A stretch of DNA of 64,000 nucleotides, from assembly GCA_020746105.1 (NCBI GenBank), contig CM036626.1, positions 11,178,001-11,242,000 on the forward strand, read 5' to 3'. The notes beneath the pieces are model-generated. The model was not told the DNA's origin. It made no database searches and saw only the letters and a program-made list of their open reading frames with translations. The translations under genes and the position numbers were made by a program. This DNA comes from Trogon surrucura. Its lineage: Eukaryota > Chordata > Aves > Trogoniformes > Trogonidae. Every line of letters begins with the position of its first letter. Positions within the stretch are counted from its first letter, which is position 1. Shown here in pieces: positions 47,151 to 59,939 of this stretch.

Positions 47151-47570
47151 AGAAAGGGGACAGGGAGGAGAGATGAAAAGAGGTTGAGAAGAGAAAGGGA
47201 GAAAAAGAAAAAAGGAATGGTTAACTATTCAGAAGATGCCCTGTAATTTGAGTGTCAGTACTAAAATGTTAGGTCAGATGTTTTGATTGAATGTCAGTAG
47301 GAATTGTATGCTGGGGAGTCATGCTTCCCACTTTACTGACAGAGCAAACTAATGGGAAAATATTCCAAAGTGACTGATTTTGGCGCCAAGACTCTTTTAC
47401 TGATGTCTCAAGCAAGCACAGGAAATGCCACTGCATGAATAAATATATTATTCCCATGTATTTCAATAAATATATAAGAAATTTAAAAGCAAACTCAAAC
47501 TCAGCTGAGAGAACAGCTGAGTCCTTGCAACCCATCAGAAAGAGCTGGCAAGTCCATAAAAGAAGCAAGT

Positions 47571-47612
47571 CTCTTTTTTCATTTTTTTCTTTTTTTGTTT
47601 TTTTTTTTTAAT
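47571..47612. repeat. T-rich low-complexity tract
   Basis: Runs of T are broken by single C, A or G bases over about 40 bp. A poly-pyrimidine tract without a nearby exon frame. Confidence 0.85.
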
Positions 47613-47859
47613 CTTTCCCAGTGAGATCAACTTGATGATCTTCCCTCTACAGCTTATGTCTCTTTGGAAGAACAGCACTGTTAATTTGCTCTCTCACATG
47701 ACTGAATGTAATATAGTTCTATAACCTTTTAACATTTTGCTGCTTGCATGGCATACCTGTGTCTTACTTATTGCTCATCAAATTATGCAGGGAACTCAGA
47801 GCCTCGCTAAGATGTTTTAAATACGTCCGCATCAAAAATATGCTTCTGTAATCCAGGCA

Positions 47860-48075
47860 GCACAAAACCATTATCACAGCCTCATCTGCATATTAGGATT
47901 CATTCTGTCAGCCTGAGAATGCAGCACTGAAATAGCCAAGCATAAAAGAGATGAGAGAATTTTCCTCAGGTGGTGTCTTGTAAATCATCAATTTCTAATT
48001 TACGGATTTTTTTTTCCTCCAGATCTCCATCTATTTATTTATTTATTGCTTTTCAGAACGCAGAGTAATTAATAT
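47860..48075. promoter_or_regulatory. Possible conserved non-coding element
   Basis: Contains AAACCATTATCACAGCC, CATCTGCATATTAGGATTC, AATCATCAATTTCTAATTT, a short TTTA iteration (CTATTTATTTATTTATTG, about 48031-48048) and GAGTAATTAATATTACC. AT-rich with dense homeodomain-type cores. Evidence from texture only. Confidence 0.25.
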
Positions 48076-48189
48076 TACCTCCTCTGCAGAAAGGAAATTA
48101 AAAAAAAAAAAAGACATGTTGCCTGAGCACATTCACCCAGTCCTCCTCATTATGCGCTTGTGTGAATGGAGACAGTAATGGAGCAGGGA

Positions 48190-48490
48190 GAGTGGGGTTC
48201 AGGCTTTGGCCAAGGACGCCTGAGTTCTGGACACAGCTCCTCCGTGTGCTTCATATACCCTGCTTGACTTTGAGCACATTCATGACACTTTCAAGGTGGC
48301 TTGAATACCATTGACTTTCAGGGGGATGTACTTTCAATTTGGGCAAAGGTCTGTACCTGTTATCTCTCTGTGCTTTTACCTCTAACCCTGAGACTGAACG
48401 TTTACTCTGGGTTGTGTGCTATTTGAGGCACAGACAGTTTTTCTCATTGTATGCCTGTAAGGTGCTTCGGATGACAGGCTTTCACTAGGA
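48190..48490 (+). mobile_element. Degraded SINE (tRNA-type or MIR-like)
   Basis: TGAGTTCTGGACACAGCTCC, TTGACTTTGAGCACATTCAT and TATCTCTCTGTGCTTTTACC correspond to GGGTTCTATTCCCAGCTCTG, TGACCTTGGGCAAGTCA and CTCTCTGTGCCTCAGTTTCC of reptile/amniote SINEs. Further on, TTGAGGCACAGACAGTTTTT and CTCATTGTATGCCTGTAAGG resemble the TTGGGGCAGGGACTGTCTTT and GTCTGTACAGCGCC tail known from turtle SINEs. The alignment is colinear but poor, and there may be an insertion in the middle. Confidence 0.5.
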
Positions 48491-48499
48491 CCAGTAAAT

Positions 48500-51400
48500 T
48501 TCACTGTATACATAAAAAGCAGGAGGTATAGAAGCCTCAGTATTTCATAGCTGGAAACAAAAATAATTTTCTCAACGTGCTGGTAATTTTCAGAGTCTCT
48601 ACTTATGGGTGTCCAATCGGAGAAAAGTTACAGTGACCTAACGAATTAGAGAGGTAGATTCTCAGCACTTTTGGTAGAGATGAGTGCCAAAAAAATCACT
48701 ACTGGTGATCGGAAATGTAAGCCAAAGCTTTATACTTGCAAATCTCCAGTTCAGTTCTGGCTCAGGAAAGCAGGCACTGGAAGTTGTTCCTGTCTGACGG
48801 TTGCATCAATGGCATCTGGAAAATGAGCTGCTAAGTTTCAGCTTAATTTCTAGTGAATACATTACTAAAAACCCATTCAGTGCACACATCCTGGTACCTA
48901 CCAACGGCAATTGCATATGAATCATCAGGGATGCGTTTGTACAAACGATGCTACCACAAAAACAAATGGTGGTGATTGCATCATTCTATCCTCAGCACAG
49001 AAATCAGACACTAAATCATAAAAACCATTTTGTTTCTTGAGGCCAAGAGCACAGAAGGAGAGGAAACAAGCCCAAATTTTGGAGCTAGATAGGTTTGTCT
49101 AGCCTATGAGCTGCTCCTGAAATACTGCTGCAAGGTGCTTTGTGGACTGACAGAGGCAATGGCCTCAAGGGAAGGCAAGGAGAGCAAATTAATTACAATG
49201 TCAAAGTTAAACTGGAACAAATGCAAGTGGAGGCAGAGCCAACTATGAGCCCAATGAACCTCTCGAAAGTAGGAATTTTGCAGCAATTAATAGGAATGTA
49301 TCCTGATAAAGGTTACCCTGTCACTGCTAACAGTATGTGATTTTTCCCCTATACCCATATCTATATTGTTTGTCAGAAATGAACTTTAATAAGATTATGC
49401 TGTCACAATTCATCACCAGAGTGACCACACACATGATACAGTAGATACAGGGCAAGTATCTGCTTTGATTTTGTCTTCTGAGGTGCCAAACTAGTTTCAA
49501 ACATGCATTAGAGCCACCAGCACCAAGATAAATCTTGCAAGACCATGTCAGGACCATCTTCAGATGCTTTCTGTCAGAATGGGAAGGAGAGATGCAAAGA
49601 CGGGCAGGTAAGAGGTACACAGGTTCTGGTCCCAGCTTTGTGAGCAGCTTTTGATAACTGTGTCAGCCTGTCTGGGTCAGGATTTTTCCAATTGTGCAAT
49701 TGCGTGTGTGAAAATGCCCGCACAACTGGATTCTCAACTTGGTCAAAAAGCTGCAGGAAGGTGGGGGCATCCCCGTCAAGCCTATACTTAGTCTGGAGTG
49801 TGCATTTAGCTAAAAAATGACACAGATTTGGAGTCATAAATGTCCTTGTGCGTGAATGAAACTTGTAGCTTCTATCCCCCTGTGACTCCTAGGAACTGTT
49901 CCCATCTCCTTCTCCATGTATTCTTATCTGCTACAGGTAGGGGAGGACCAGAGCTGGGTGCTCCACACTTCCTGGCACTGGGCTTTTACGGGAGTCAGGG
50001 ATACAGAAACAACAGGGGCCTCCTTGGAAGGATTCATGCATTGCAATGGTAATACAGGGTGGAAAAATGATAATATCTGGAGGACACTTATTTATTAACC
50101 ATTTTGTAATCACAATACATGCAATTACAGTTTGACAAGACGCTGCCAACGTGAACAACATCTGGAAGTATACTGGGGTCTTCAAAATGAGTACAGTTTC
50201 ATTTCCATTATTATTTGCTTCTGCTGAGAGTGGCAGTAAACTGTAGTTAATAAAGGAGAGCCAGCTTTTATGGGCTAGGAAGACAGTAAATATATGCAAA
50301 ATGGTTTGTTGAATCTAGCAGTGGGGTGCCATAAGAGGCTTCATAAAGCAAGGATGGAGTTTAGCATCATTCTTCTAGGGCTGGGAGTGATGCAGAATAA
50401 ATCTCTTCTGAGTGTACTGACTGGGCCAGTTCAGATAGTGTTTATGCAGTCAGTGCTCCTTCCTCTGCAGAATTTCTGTTATTCTGTTAATGCCAGTCAT
50501 CAGATCACTAATCATTTGAAACAAGAAGCTGCAGATATTAAGACAGAGATTCAGAATGAGATAAATAGCACAGATATCCCCAGGTGTAGGAGGAAGGTCT
50601 GAGCCCACCTGCCTCTGCTACTGCTTGGTACAGCATGAGGCGGCTTGACTGCTTAATCTTTATTATGATAGGAGCTACTTTATGCTGGAAAGAGAGAGAA
50701 GAAGGATGCAGGAAACCTGAGAAACCTTCACATGGACACAGGGATGGATGTGGCCAGACCCTGACCATGCCTGTCTGCAGCAGATGGGAAGGGCACAATA
50801 AACTTACCTCATGGCTATGCCCTACCAGACTCACCACGTGTTTTGTAGCAGATTGATTATCAAGCTCTGTGTGCCCATAGCCATACACTGAATCACTGGA
50901 GCAGCCTTGATGGGAAGCCAAGATTTCTTAAGCCCCACATCACTCTTCTAGACCAACCTGATTCTGTCTGTTGACGACACAAACCTGAGAGCTGAAGCAA
51001 CACCTTTTTCTCTTGCCGTTGGGGAAGGTTTAAGAGCAGGTGCACAGGCAGAAACTGTGGTTCTGCTGGTGGCCAGTTGTGTCTCAGTTTATCACTTGCA
51101 GTCCTGGAAACATGTTCTGAGTTGTCTAAAACAATCCCATTTCTTTGCTCACAGCAAAGGCAATGAAAAGGTTATGCCACTGTAGTGCAAATTTTCCTTG
51201 TAAATCAGACACAGAAGTCAATGCCTGGCAGCCACCTTCTCTGACATATTTAAGATCCTGAACTGAGGGCATGTGCCTGCAGATGTCAGAGCGTGGATTT
51301 ACATGGCAGTTTGGGATGTGGGTCTCCGGCTGAATTTGCATGTACTACCAACGTCACCTTCATGTCCTCTGATGATGGCATTCGGTGTCCTTGGCATAAG

Positions 51401-54280
51401 ACATTTTGAGATACAGAACCTGCCATCTGAACACAAGTTCACCTCGGAGCTGTTGGAAGGGAGTAGAGGGCAGTACAAACACACTACCTGGTGACTCTTA
51501 AAGGCAGGACTTCACCGTGTAAAAAGCAACAAAACTGGATGTGCAGGAGAGGAGTAGGGGAGGAGGGAGAATAGACTCGTGGCTTAATCTTGCCTGGAGC
51601 TGATTTCAACAGACTCCATGGGAGTTAGGACTATTCTGTACTTAACAGTGGGAGTTCAGGTAATTGTGAGATTGAATCTTACAGGAGACCATAACTTGCC
51701 AAAGGGGAAGTCAAATAACATCAAAGGAATTCTTCAGGAATTACTGAGTGAAATCTCTGGCTCAAACAGGACCTTAGGCTAGATTAATTACAACTGGTGC
51801 ATCTAGATCTGAGATCTGCAAATATTGCAAGTTATGTCCATTTCTATATTGTTCTTGTTTCCAAGACTTTACCTTGAAATCCTGCTCTGAGTGAAGTAAA
51901 ATGAGGAACAAAGAAAAGAGAGGGTGCACTGCCAGGTGATGTGTTTAGGAGGGCTGTCTAGACACAGAGGGTGTGGATGTCTTTGGAGCAGATGACTGAG
52001 GGCTAAGTCCTGCCTTCCTTCAGTGAATAAATGGAGACGGAGACAAGCAGGGTGATGAGATGGCCCCATGAAAACTGGGTGTAAACAAGATTAGAGACAC
52101 CCACATAAAGAGATTCTGGTCAGCTAAAGTCCTTAGCACGGCTTGGAGACCCAACACAACCACTGGTGAGGCTGGTTGCAGGCCAGCCTGTGCAACACCA
52201 CGGTACAGACCAACATCACAACCATTATCTCAGCAACCACAGAGCAACTGTGCCCCCCCAGGTCTCACCCTCAGATTGCATCCCAAGCAGAAAGCAGTTG
52301 TGAAATCCTGCAGCACTGCAAACACTCATTTTACTAGTGAGGAAGGACAAGGTGAGGCCATCGCCACTCCTCAGGCAAAAGCACAATTCAGATCTTGCCT
52401 TCAAGACCACTCCTCAGAGTAGCCCCAAACCTTACAAGTCCTATCCGAGCTGAGGAACCTCCATCGTTATTCTAAGGATCTCTTTGAGCTGTGCTGGTAA
52501 ATGCTTCGTTGGATTGGCAATGATTCGATGGATTGTTTAATCTTTCTCAATAGATTCATAGAGAAAGAAATAAGACAGTTGATTTATTTTTTAGCTCCTT
52601 TTTCTCTAGGCTTCTTTGAGGGTGAGTTCCTTCCTCTCTCCCCTCTTCCAGCACTCACATGCACACTCACCCAGGACCTCAACGCCAGCTTTCCCTGGCA
52701 GAGACCTGGTGCTGTATTGCTGCTGCTGGATAATACCTCTGAACAAAAGTATCTGGGAGACAGTGACCCTTTATAGAGCAAACGAGTCATTTGCTTTTAT
52801 TTTGGGTAAAGAGCAAGCTGATGAGCTGCTGTGTTAACTTTATGAGCTACAGTTCCTCCATATCCTCTCCAACTCTCCTACCAAAAAAAAACAAACAAAA
52901 AACTTGCAAAGCATTTGCATAATATAAAGAAATGATGCTTCTCCAGATGGCTAAAGCAGTCTTGCATGTTTCTTTTTTAAAATTCCCAACTGTTGCTGTC
53001 CATTTGCTGACTCCACGCTGCAGCACAGCATCTCGGCCTCTCTGAGGCGCAGTGTGGCTGCGCACTGAGGGTGGTTTGTGCACACTTAGAGGAGCAGCTG
53101 CAGTGAACAAGGTGTTACTGACCTGCATTGTCTTGATGAAACTAATATCCACAGCTTGTATGTCCACAGCTTACTGTGACTTTTTATTCAATTAAATCCT
53201 TATGGAAGCAAATAAGAAAATCTGCATTTCTTCATTTCAAAAGCAGAAGGATGAAGCAAGCCCTCTAAAGCCTTGCTTAGGAGGCAGCCGGACATCCAGG
53301 AGGGGCTGAATACCTGACGTGTCTGATGCCAGGGCTGGAAATCATACCTTCAGATGAAGTCTTATTCTTATTAGACCTATTGAGAGGTCTCTTCAGCCTG
53401 TCAGCACAATGGTGAAGCCAAGTTTTCATTCCAAGACAGGGTACAAATCTTCCATCTGCCAAAATTCAGCTGTATTGGATCCAGAGTTTAGATTTAGTTT
53501 TCTTCCAGAGTATACATACAAACATAACACCAGTAGGTAAATAAAACAGCCTGATGGGAAAATACTCATCATAATTTACCCTTCTAGGAGAGCAAAGAAA
53601 GAATTTTTCTTCAGTCTGAGCTATTAGAAAATTGGCTTAATGAAACTACTAATTAAGCTAGTCGTCTTTCTCTGAATCATCAGCTATGTTGTGATTGCTA
53701 CCAGACAAAAGGGTCCCATGGTTGATGGGGTGTCGCCAAAGAAAGGATATTGCAAATTATTGTTGTTATTTTATGACAGCCTCTATCCTCCATCCTCTTC
53801 GGCCCCTTCCTGTGTATCCTGCCCAGTTCCCTCCTGCCTTGCTTAGCCTCACTTATAGCTTTAAAGAGTGGGTCCTGCCTTAAAGCTGTTTTCTAAATGG
53901 GGAAGATATATAGGTAAAGTAAGACATACAAAAGCTAGGAACTATTCTTATTAGAAGTACTTGATCCATCATTACAGTCTTTATTCCAGTTTGCTTATGC
54001 TGTGTATGTTCTTCTAGTAACCTCCCTCAGGTAGAACTAGCAGTGATTCCTTAAGTCCCTCTCTTAGAGGCACACGGGATATTTGTGACGAATGAGCTTC
54101 CAAGAGTACAGATATTTAATTTGCAGCTACCATGGTTAGTGATGATTAAGATCCTCTTGTTTTTACAGCGTTTCTTAAATAAAATGTAAACACGTCCTGT
54201 CCAACTCTGTTAAACAGTGAGACACATGGGAATGCTGGTGGAATTGCTAAGAAAGATACTGGAACTGGCGAGGCACAGAA
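48500..54280. other. Non-coding stretch, mostly featureless
   Basis: No supported exon or clear repeat. An ATG-initiated frame of 102 codons (50294-50602, plus) has no recognisable motif. Near 51596-51680 GGAGCTGATTTCAACAGACT and CCATGGGAGTTAGGACTATT faintly recall palindromic amniote repeats. An A-rich low-complexity tract sits at 52881-52902. Confidence 0.4.
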
Positions 54281-54282
54281 TA

Positions 54283-54395
54283 AATACACACAATCACACA
54301 TACATATACCTATGCATGTAGCTGTGTTTGTATATGTGAAAAAAATGCATGCTTACACAGATATAGATATATAGGCAGTTATATATATTCCTTCT
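54283..54395. repeat. AT/CA-rich low-complexity tract
   Basis: Degenerate ACACA and TATA iterations (AATACACACAATCACACATA, CAGATATAGATATATAGG, AGTTATATATATTCC). Directly visible, a decayed dinucleotide repeat. Confidence 0.75.
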
Positions 54396-55218
54396 GTCAG
54401 GCCCTGACTGCAAGTAGGCTTAATGTCCAGGGATTTCCACTAAAACACCAGCTTGATTTCCCACCAGGAAACGTGGGGAAATTAAATCAACCTGTCTGGG
54501 TACTCGGTGAATATAATTCCCTATTCACAATTGACAAATCAAACAGATAGACCTAACCAAACAGTACTTGCAGAGAAGTCACAAGAGAGAAGGAAGAGGA
54601 ACAGAATCATAGGCAAGAAGAAAGCCCAGTTCACAAATAGCCCCTTACAACACACCCTCCTCGAAGGGCCGGCTAGGTTTGCTTCTCCTGTAATTGCACC
54701 ACACCAAAGTTTATCGAGCTGTATGGGAGTTTTATCGTAGCCTATTGCACTGCAGGCTGAAGCAGAAGATGTCTTCACATCCATACCTGGGAATGCAGAT
54801 GCTCTGCCCATCAGGCACTCCTTTTAGCCACTTCCCCATGGCTTCCACTCCTCAGGAGCAGCAGCATATAGCATCCCATGACGATGCTTTTCAGAAATCC
54901 CAGAAGCTTATTAAAAGCTGTGTGTTTTTCTTCATTCCTTGGCTCACAACTTCTGTTCTCTGTCTGCAAGCTACAGGACCACATAAAGACTCCACAGGCT
55001 TCTCTGTATTTCCTTGTCTACAATATAGTTGATTTTAGCAGAAATTGCCTCAAAATTTTGCAGACTATGAAATGTGAACTTTCCCTGTGAAGTGACTTTC
55101 TGTTCAATCTCCTCACTTCTCACCAGATATAAAGGCAGTATTTTTATCTTTGTTTTCTGCCTCTCAAGTGCACTCCAGATGCAGCTGATCTTTTCTCCTA
55201 GTCTTCAGTCCATCAGAC

Positions 55219-55263
55219 CAATATCTATATATATTTACACACATCCATACATGTATACACAGC
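55219..55263. repeat. TA/CA low-complexity tract
   Basis: CCAATATCTATATATATTTA then CACACATCCATACATGTATA, a short decayed microsatellite. Confidence 0.7.
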
Positions 55264-55269
55264 TGTAAG

Positions 55270-58200
55270 AATTAGCAAATAACTAAATAAACAAACAGAA
55301 AAACCTGTTACACACTACAACTGCTTCATGAATTTATAACATATGGTGGCAAAGCACTATAAAAATTGTAAACAATAAAGAGGGTTACACAGTCCCATTC
55401 ATTTATCATCTTACAATGAGTAATTTGTGCACTAGGCAAGAAAGAGAAAACCCACACAGTTGGAGAGTGCATATGTATTTCTGAGGCTCACACTAGAGAG
55501 CCTTTTATAAAACATACACATGATTTGAATTCCAAAGAAAAAGCACTGAGAGGCAATGCACAGGCTAATATTGTTACAACGGTGTATGCAGAGCTTAGGA
55601 AGAAAGAGTTCCTGTACAGTTCAGTCCCTGTCCGTTTAGAAGTTGTGCTCCAGTCTACAGCTATAAAATTTCTCCTTAATGCTTTTGCAGAAGTGGCACA
55701 ATGGTACCTAAAGAAGAAACAGTGACTCGGTGTTCCTTGTGCTGATTTTGATTAGGTTTCGCTCTTTTTTGCCTCCCTCCCCATGTCTCGTGGGAGTTAT
55801 GTTGAACCACATTCCCAGGTGGGTCCATATACTTATGGTCCAAGCTGTGTTTTACACTCAAATTCACATATTATGTAGAGACAAAACAAGAACGGTGAAT
55901 TTAAGCACTGTATTTCTGTAGAGGGTTTCTGACTGGTGTAGTGTCTCACACAGCGTATTATTAAATCACCTAGATTCTCCACATAGCACAGAGTCCCATA
56001 ATTCACATCTCCCTGTTCCTGATGTGACATTTTGTATTTTTTTTTCCAGTTGGCAAAGAGCTTTTATGAAACATATAACCCATGCCACACACTCTGTCCT
56101 GGAAATGGATTAGTTTTCCCAGTGGGGAAAGAGAATGATGTAGGCTGTGTCCCTGTTGTCATGTCCCAGTGCAAATGGTTAAGATCTTCTTTTTGTCTCA
56201 GCAAATGCCCTGTGGAAGCTTGAGCTGGGTTTAGGCCCTAGGGTCATTGCTAAGCAGTTTCTCTTTCATCCTTTTTAGCACCAGCAGACACAGCTTGAAA
56301 CATGTATACAAGATGCTGCTTTACAGCATCCCTTATTCACTGGTACCTTGGAGACTCCAGTTCATTGAAAGTAATAAAACCAGATCATCAAAAAGAATTC
56401 TTTTGAACAGGCTTTGGGCTGTGCTGTGCTACTTGGTTACGGATATTCATCTTCCTGGAAACTGTGCTGTTTGATACAGCATACCGGCATGAAAGCATCA
56501 GCTGCCTCCCTGGTGCATTAACCCCTCGAGTGTTGAAATCAGGATCCTTGAATAGCAAAATAGCTATCGCTTATAATTGCTTGAGGGAAGAAGCAGATTT
56601 TATTCTCCCGGATGCAGGGAGGCTGCACACTGGGGTCAGAGGGTTTCCCCATCCTCATCCTACTCCAGCGATGCAGTGGGCTGTGTGCGAAAGGCAAGAG
56701 GGAGCAAAGGGAAGCAGCCTCTGTTGGTCACAGCTACAGGCAGGCTGTAAGGGGGCTCCTGCATCAAAGGGTGCCACAGCGCTTAATCCAAACTGAAACC
56801 ACAGATGTGCTGAAAACATAGGCATTCTGATGCTTGGGGCTTTAACCTTGTGTTAACCTTACATGATCCTAGGTCTCTTCTGGAGCCCTAATGTCAAAGC
56901 TTTAGCCCAAACCCCTCTGATTTCACAAAAGCAGAGTTGTCACTGTTGTCAGAGTTGCCAGAGTTCTGGTGCTTTTCCATTGCATCCAAACTCTCCTTTC
57001 TTCCCTTTCTCTGAGCTAGAATAAAAGAGAAGGTGAACACTGGCACCATAAGCATAGATCTCCGAGGTTCATTACTTTAAACTGGGAAAGAGCAAGGATG
57101 GTGAAGCTGGACTAATTTCTCCTGAACTCCCTGCTTGAGAGGCTGGCGTACCTTATTGCATGCTACTCTCATCTGTGTTTGCAACACAAGAGGGATCACA
57201 GCTTGAACTCCTGTTCTGGCCTCCACAGGGCAGCTGTGTTTGTCTGCCCTAGGATCTCTTCTGTTTCTTCTAGTTTCACTCTGGGGCACCAAACCCAGCT
57301 CGTTTCTAAAATTCCTCCATTAGCACATAGCTCCAACTTTGAACTGCATTTCATCAGCTGCTGGGGAGAAGCAGCAGAGGAGGACCCCTCTATCCATCTG
57401 ACCTCTCCCTTTCTGCCTTCCCAGATCCCCCCATTACTGGCCAATACCGGAGATCAGGGTTAGGTGGTTTTGATACGACCTCATACAGCCACCTTTGTGC
57501 TCCATCTCTCATATTGCCCTGGTGAAACTCCTGTGCTTACTGAGGATGGGTGAGGAGAGCCTTACCTTCCTCACTCACTCCTCATTTCATACCACTTCCC
57601 TTGTGAGCTCTGACAGCAGGGAAACATATGGTGCCTTTTTACTCATGGCTTGCAAATAGATGCAAAAAAAAGAGAACATTTAAGTGCCCCCTTTGAGTCT
57701 TCCTCTCTGTTCCTTGCCTGAACGTGTGCTGTGTCTGCCCTGCTGCACTTGTGTCACCAGTGAGGCTGCCTGAGGCTTCAGATCCAGATCACACACCAGC
57801 AGTTGCCTTTGCAGCATCCCTCTGCTTCCAGAATAGACTCTACCAGGGACAATGCAAAAAGGAAAATGGCTGAAGTTTCAGGTCAGCTGAGAATAAATCA
57901 ATGCAGCATCCCTGGGAGGTCGTTTTTTACCGAATCGCTCTGCACTAGAACAGCAAGCAGAGGAGCAGGAGAGTAGTAGCTGGCATTGATCACACCTGAT
58001 TACTTATTAAAGTTTATAAGGAAAGATGTTGGAGGAGAAAAACAGCAGGAGCACCTATTATGGCTAGACTAGAAGGGTTTGGGGGAAAAGGGAGAGGAAA
58101 ATAGCTCGAAATGGACCCCTACAATGTTCTTTACGTTATGGCCCCACGTTTTTTTCTTTAGATTTCATCACTACTTCAGGTATTCTGAGGCTAAGGTGAA

Positions 58201-59800
58201 ACTGTCATTTCTATGGAGTCAGAGTAGAGTCAGGATGTAGGCAATAATACATGCACAGCCATACCATGAACGAATATTGTAAAGAGATGCCTCTTAAAGG
58301 AGGCACATTTAGGGCTTTGTTTCTGCACATCTCTGTACAGAACGATGCCTCTGTGTATGTGTCTGAGGACAGGCCGTGCTCTCTCTGCATTTATAAGCAT
58401 GTGCTTGTGCATATACATAAATCTGACATTAGAAGACAGAGATCTTTCTTCGTGTGGCAGTTTCGGTATAGGAACTGCATGTATGTGCAAGGGTGCATTT
58501 ACATCCATAGGCCAGCATATCTCCACATCTGCATATAGCCCCCCAAAAGTACTGGTTTGTGTGCAGAGAGCCTAAAGCAAATGGGTGCTCTGCACAACAG
58601 CTCGTAAGCTACTGCGGTGTTAGTTAAGAAAGCAACATCTATTCATAAAACCTAAAATAAGCCCTACATCAAAACCAGTACAAAACAATTCTAAACCCCC
58701 AGGCTACTGCAGGATTATACAGTTGTGAAATACATTATCCAGCCTTTAAAGTCACCTTTGACTATCCGCCTGAGGTCATTTAGACAGCCCAGACTCTCAG
58801 CTACATAATACAAAAAAAAAAGTTAAGCTTGCAGATGTTCCCAGGAAGGCAGCACGTCAAGGTCCAAGTTCTTCCTGCAGAGAGAAGCTGATGGGATTTC
58901 ATTTGAATTCCTTGTTTGCCATAATAATAGCTCAGCAGAGAATTACTTCCAACACAAACAGCTGTTAGAGGGAGATCTACGATGTTTGGTGGCAGGAAGA
59001 GAAAAAACGAAGAGTTACTGGACTCCTGTGACTGAGTCATTGCATCAGAGGCCTAGAAGCAGATAGGCTATTCCTGAGCAATAAAGAAGCAAGACACAGT
59101 AATTTCCAACAGCAGACTTCAGATAGATTTGCAGGTAGAGTTTTCTATTTTATCCGCAGCAGGCACACCAACTACAGCCTCCAGTTGCTGTTTCTAGTTA
59201 GCCAGTCAAGCTTCTAATTGGATCTCCTGTTGGGCATTTGCTCTGAGACACACCAGGGCTGAGAGAAAGGGACCAGGCTGGTGCCTTGCCAATAGAGCCA
59301 AGCCATCAGGCATCACCCTGCAGTGAGATCCAGGCAGAGACGGGGCTATGGGCAAAAACTCATCCAAAGCACTGTGTAGTCATCAGTCCACAGAGAGCTG
59401 CTTATGCCTCCATCCCAGGGCAGCAGCTGACCCAGAAAGTCCTGCATGACCCTTTCATACCGCCTTGTCCATTTTGTTCTTGCACATGGATAGTCTTGGC
59501 TCTCCAGCCCCAGCGTGACCTCTTTTATTCTTCCCAACAAGCCCAGGAGGAGGCTGGGATCTCCAGGGAAAATGAAGCGGTGTGAATTAGCTTGTCAGCA
59601 GCTTAACCAAGGGACAAGCCAAACCAATGCTGCCAGCAGAGCTAATTCCCGCTTCACTTCAACAGGCAGCTGGATACTTCAAGCACAAGAAAAGTGTCCT
59701 GGGAAGCTCTGCAGCCAGTCTTTGGATGACATTAGAAACGCTCAGACCAGGAGGTCTGTGTGCTGTGGGGAAAGGAGACTTGGCGTGATACCATCGAGTT
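55270..59800. other. Non-coding stretch, mostly featureless
   Basis: Unique-looking sequence. No exon, repeat family or regulatory cluster that I can support. Around 58225-58520 short TGTGTATGTG- and ACATAAATCT-like strings are frequent, without a clean period. Confidence 0.4.
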
Positions 59801-59812
59801 TGTACATTTTAG

Positions 59813-59929
59813 GAGAAATCTCAAATTCAGAGAATGAAGGTGTTGAGCTGTCCCCAGCATACAGACAGGATCCTCCAGGCAGCAGGAAGTATGAGATGAA
59901 AAAAGGATGTTTTTCTATAGACAGTAATG
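59813..59929 (+). other. Exon-like interval with strong donor, unverified
   Basis: A pyrimidine-containing acceptor (GAGTTTGTACATTTTAG) ends at 59812. A strong donor, AATG|GTAAGT, begins at 59930. The interval of 117 bp is an exact multiple of three, open in one frame, and symmetric in phase (both flanking introns would be phase 1), so it could be skipped or included without shifting frame. The 38 full codons read as a polar segment (around SNSENEGVEL and KKGCFSIDSN) with no recognised family. The frame is also open upstream of the acceptor for about 100 codons, which weakens the exon argument. It could be a cassette exon, a lncRNA exon or chance. Confidence 0.2.
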
Positions 59930-59939
59930 GTAAGTCCAG

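Noticed and set aside
50294-50602. ATG-initiated frame of 102 codons
   Set aside because: No recognisable family. The length is within chance for 64 kb scanned on six frames.
51590-51690. Possible palindromic amniote repeat (CTCCATGGGAGTTAGGACT)
   Set aside because: Only a few short blocks match the remembered consensus and the arms do not pair.
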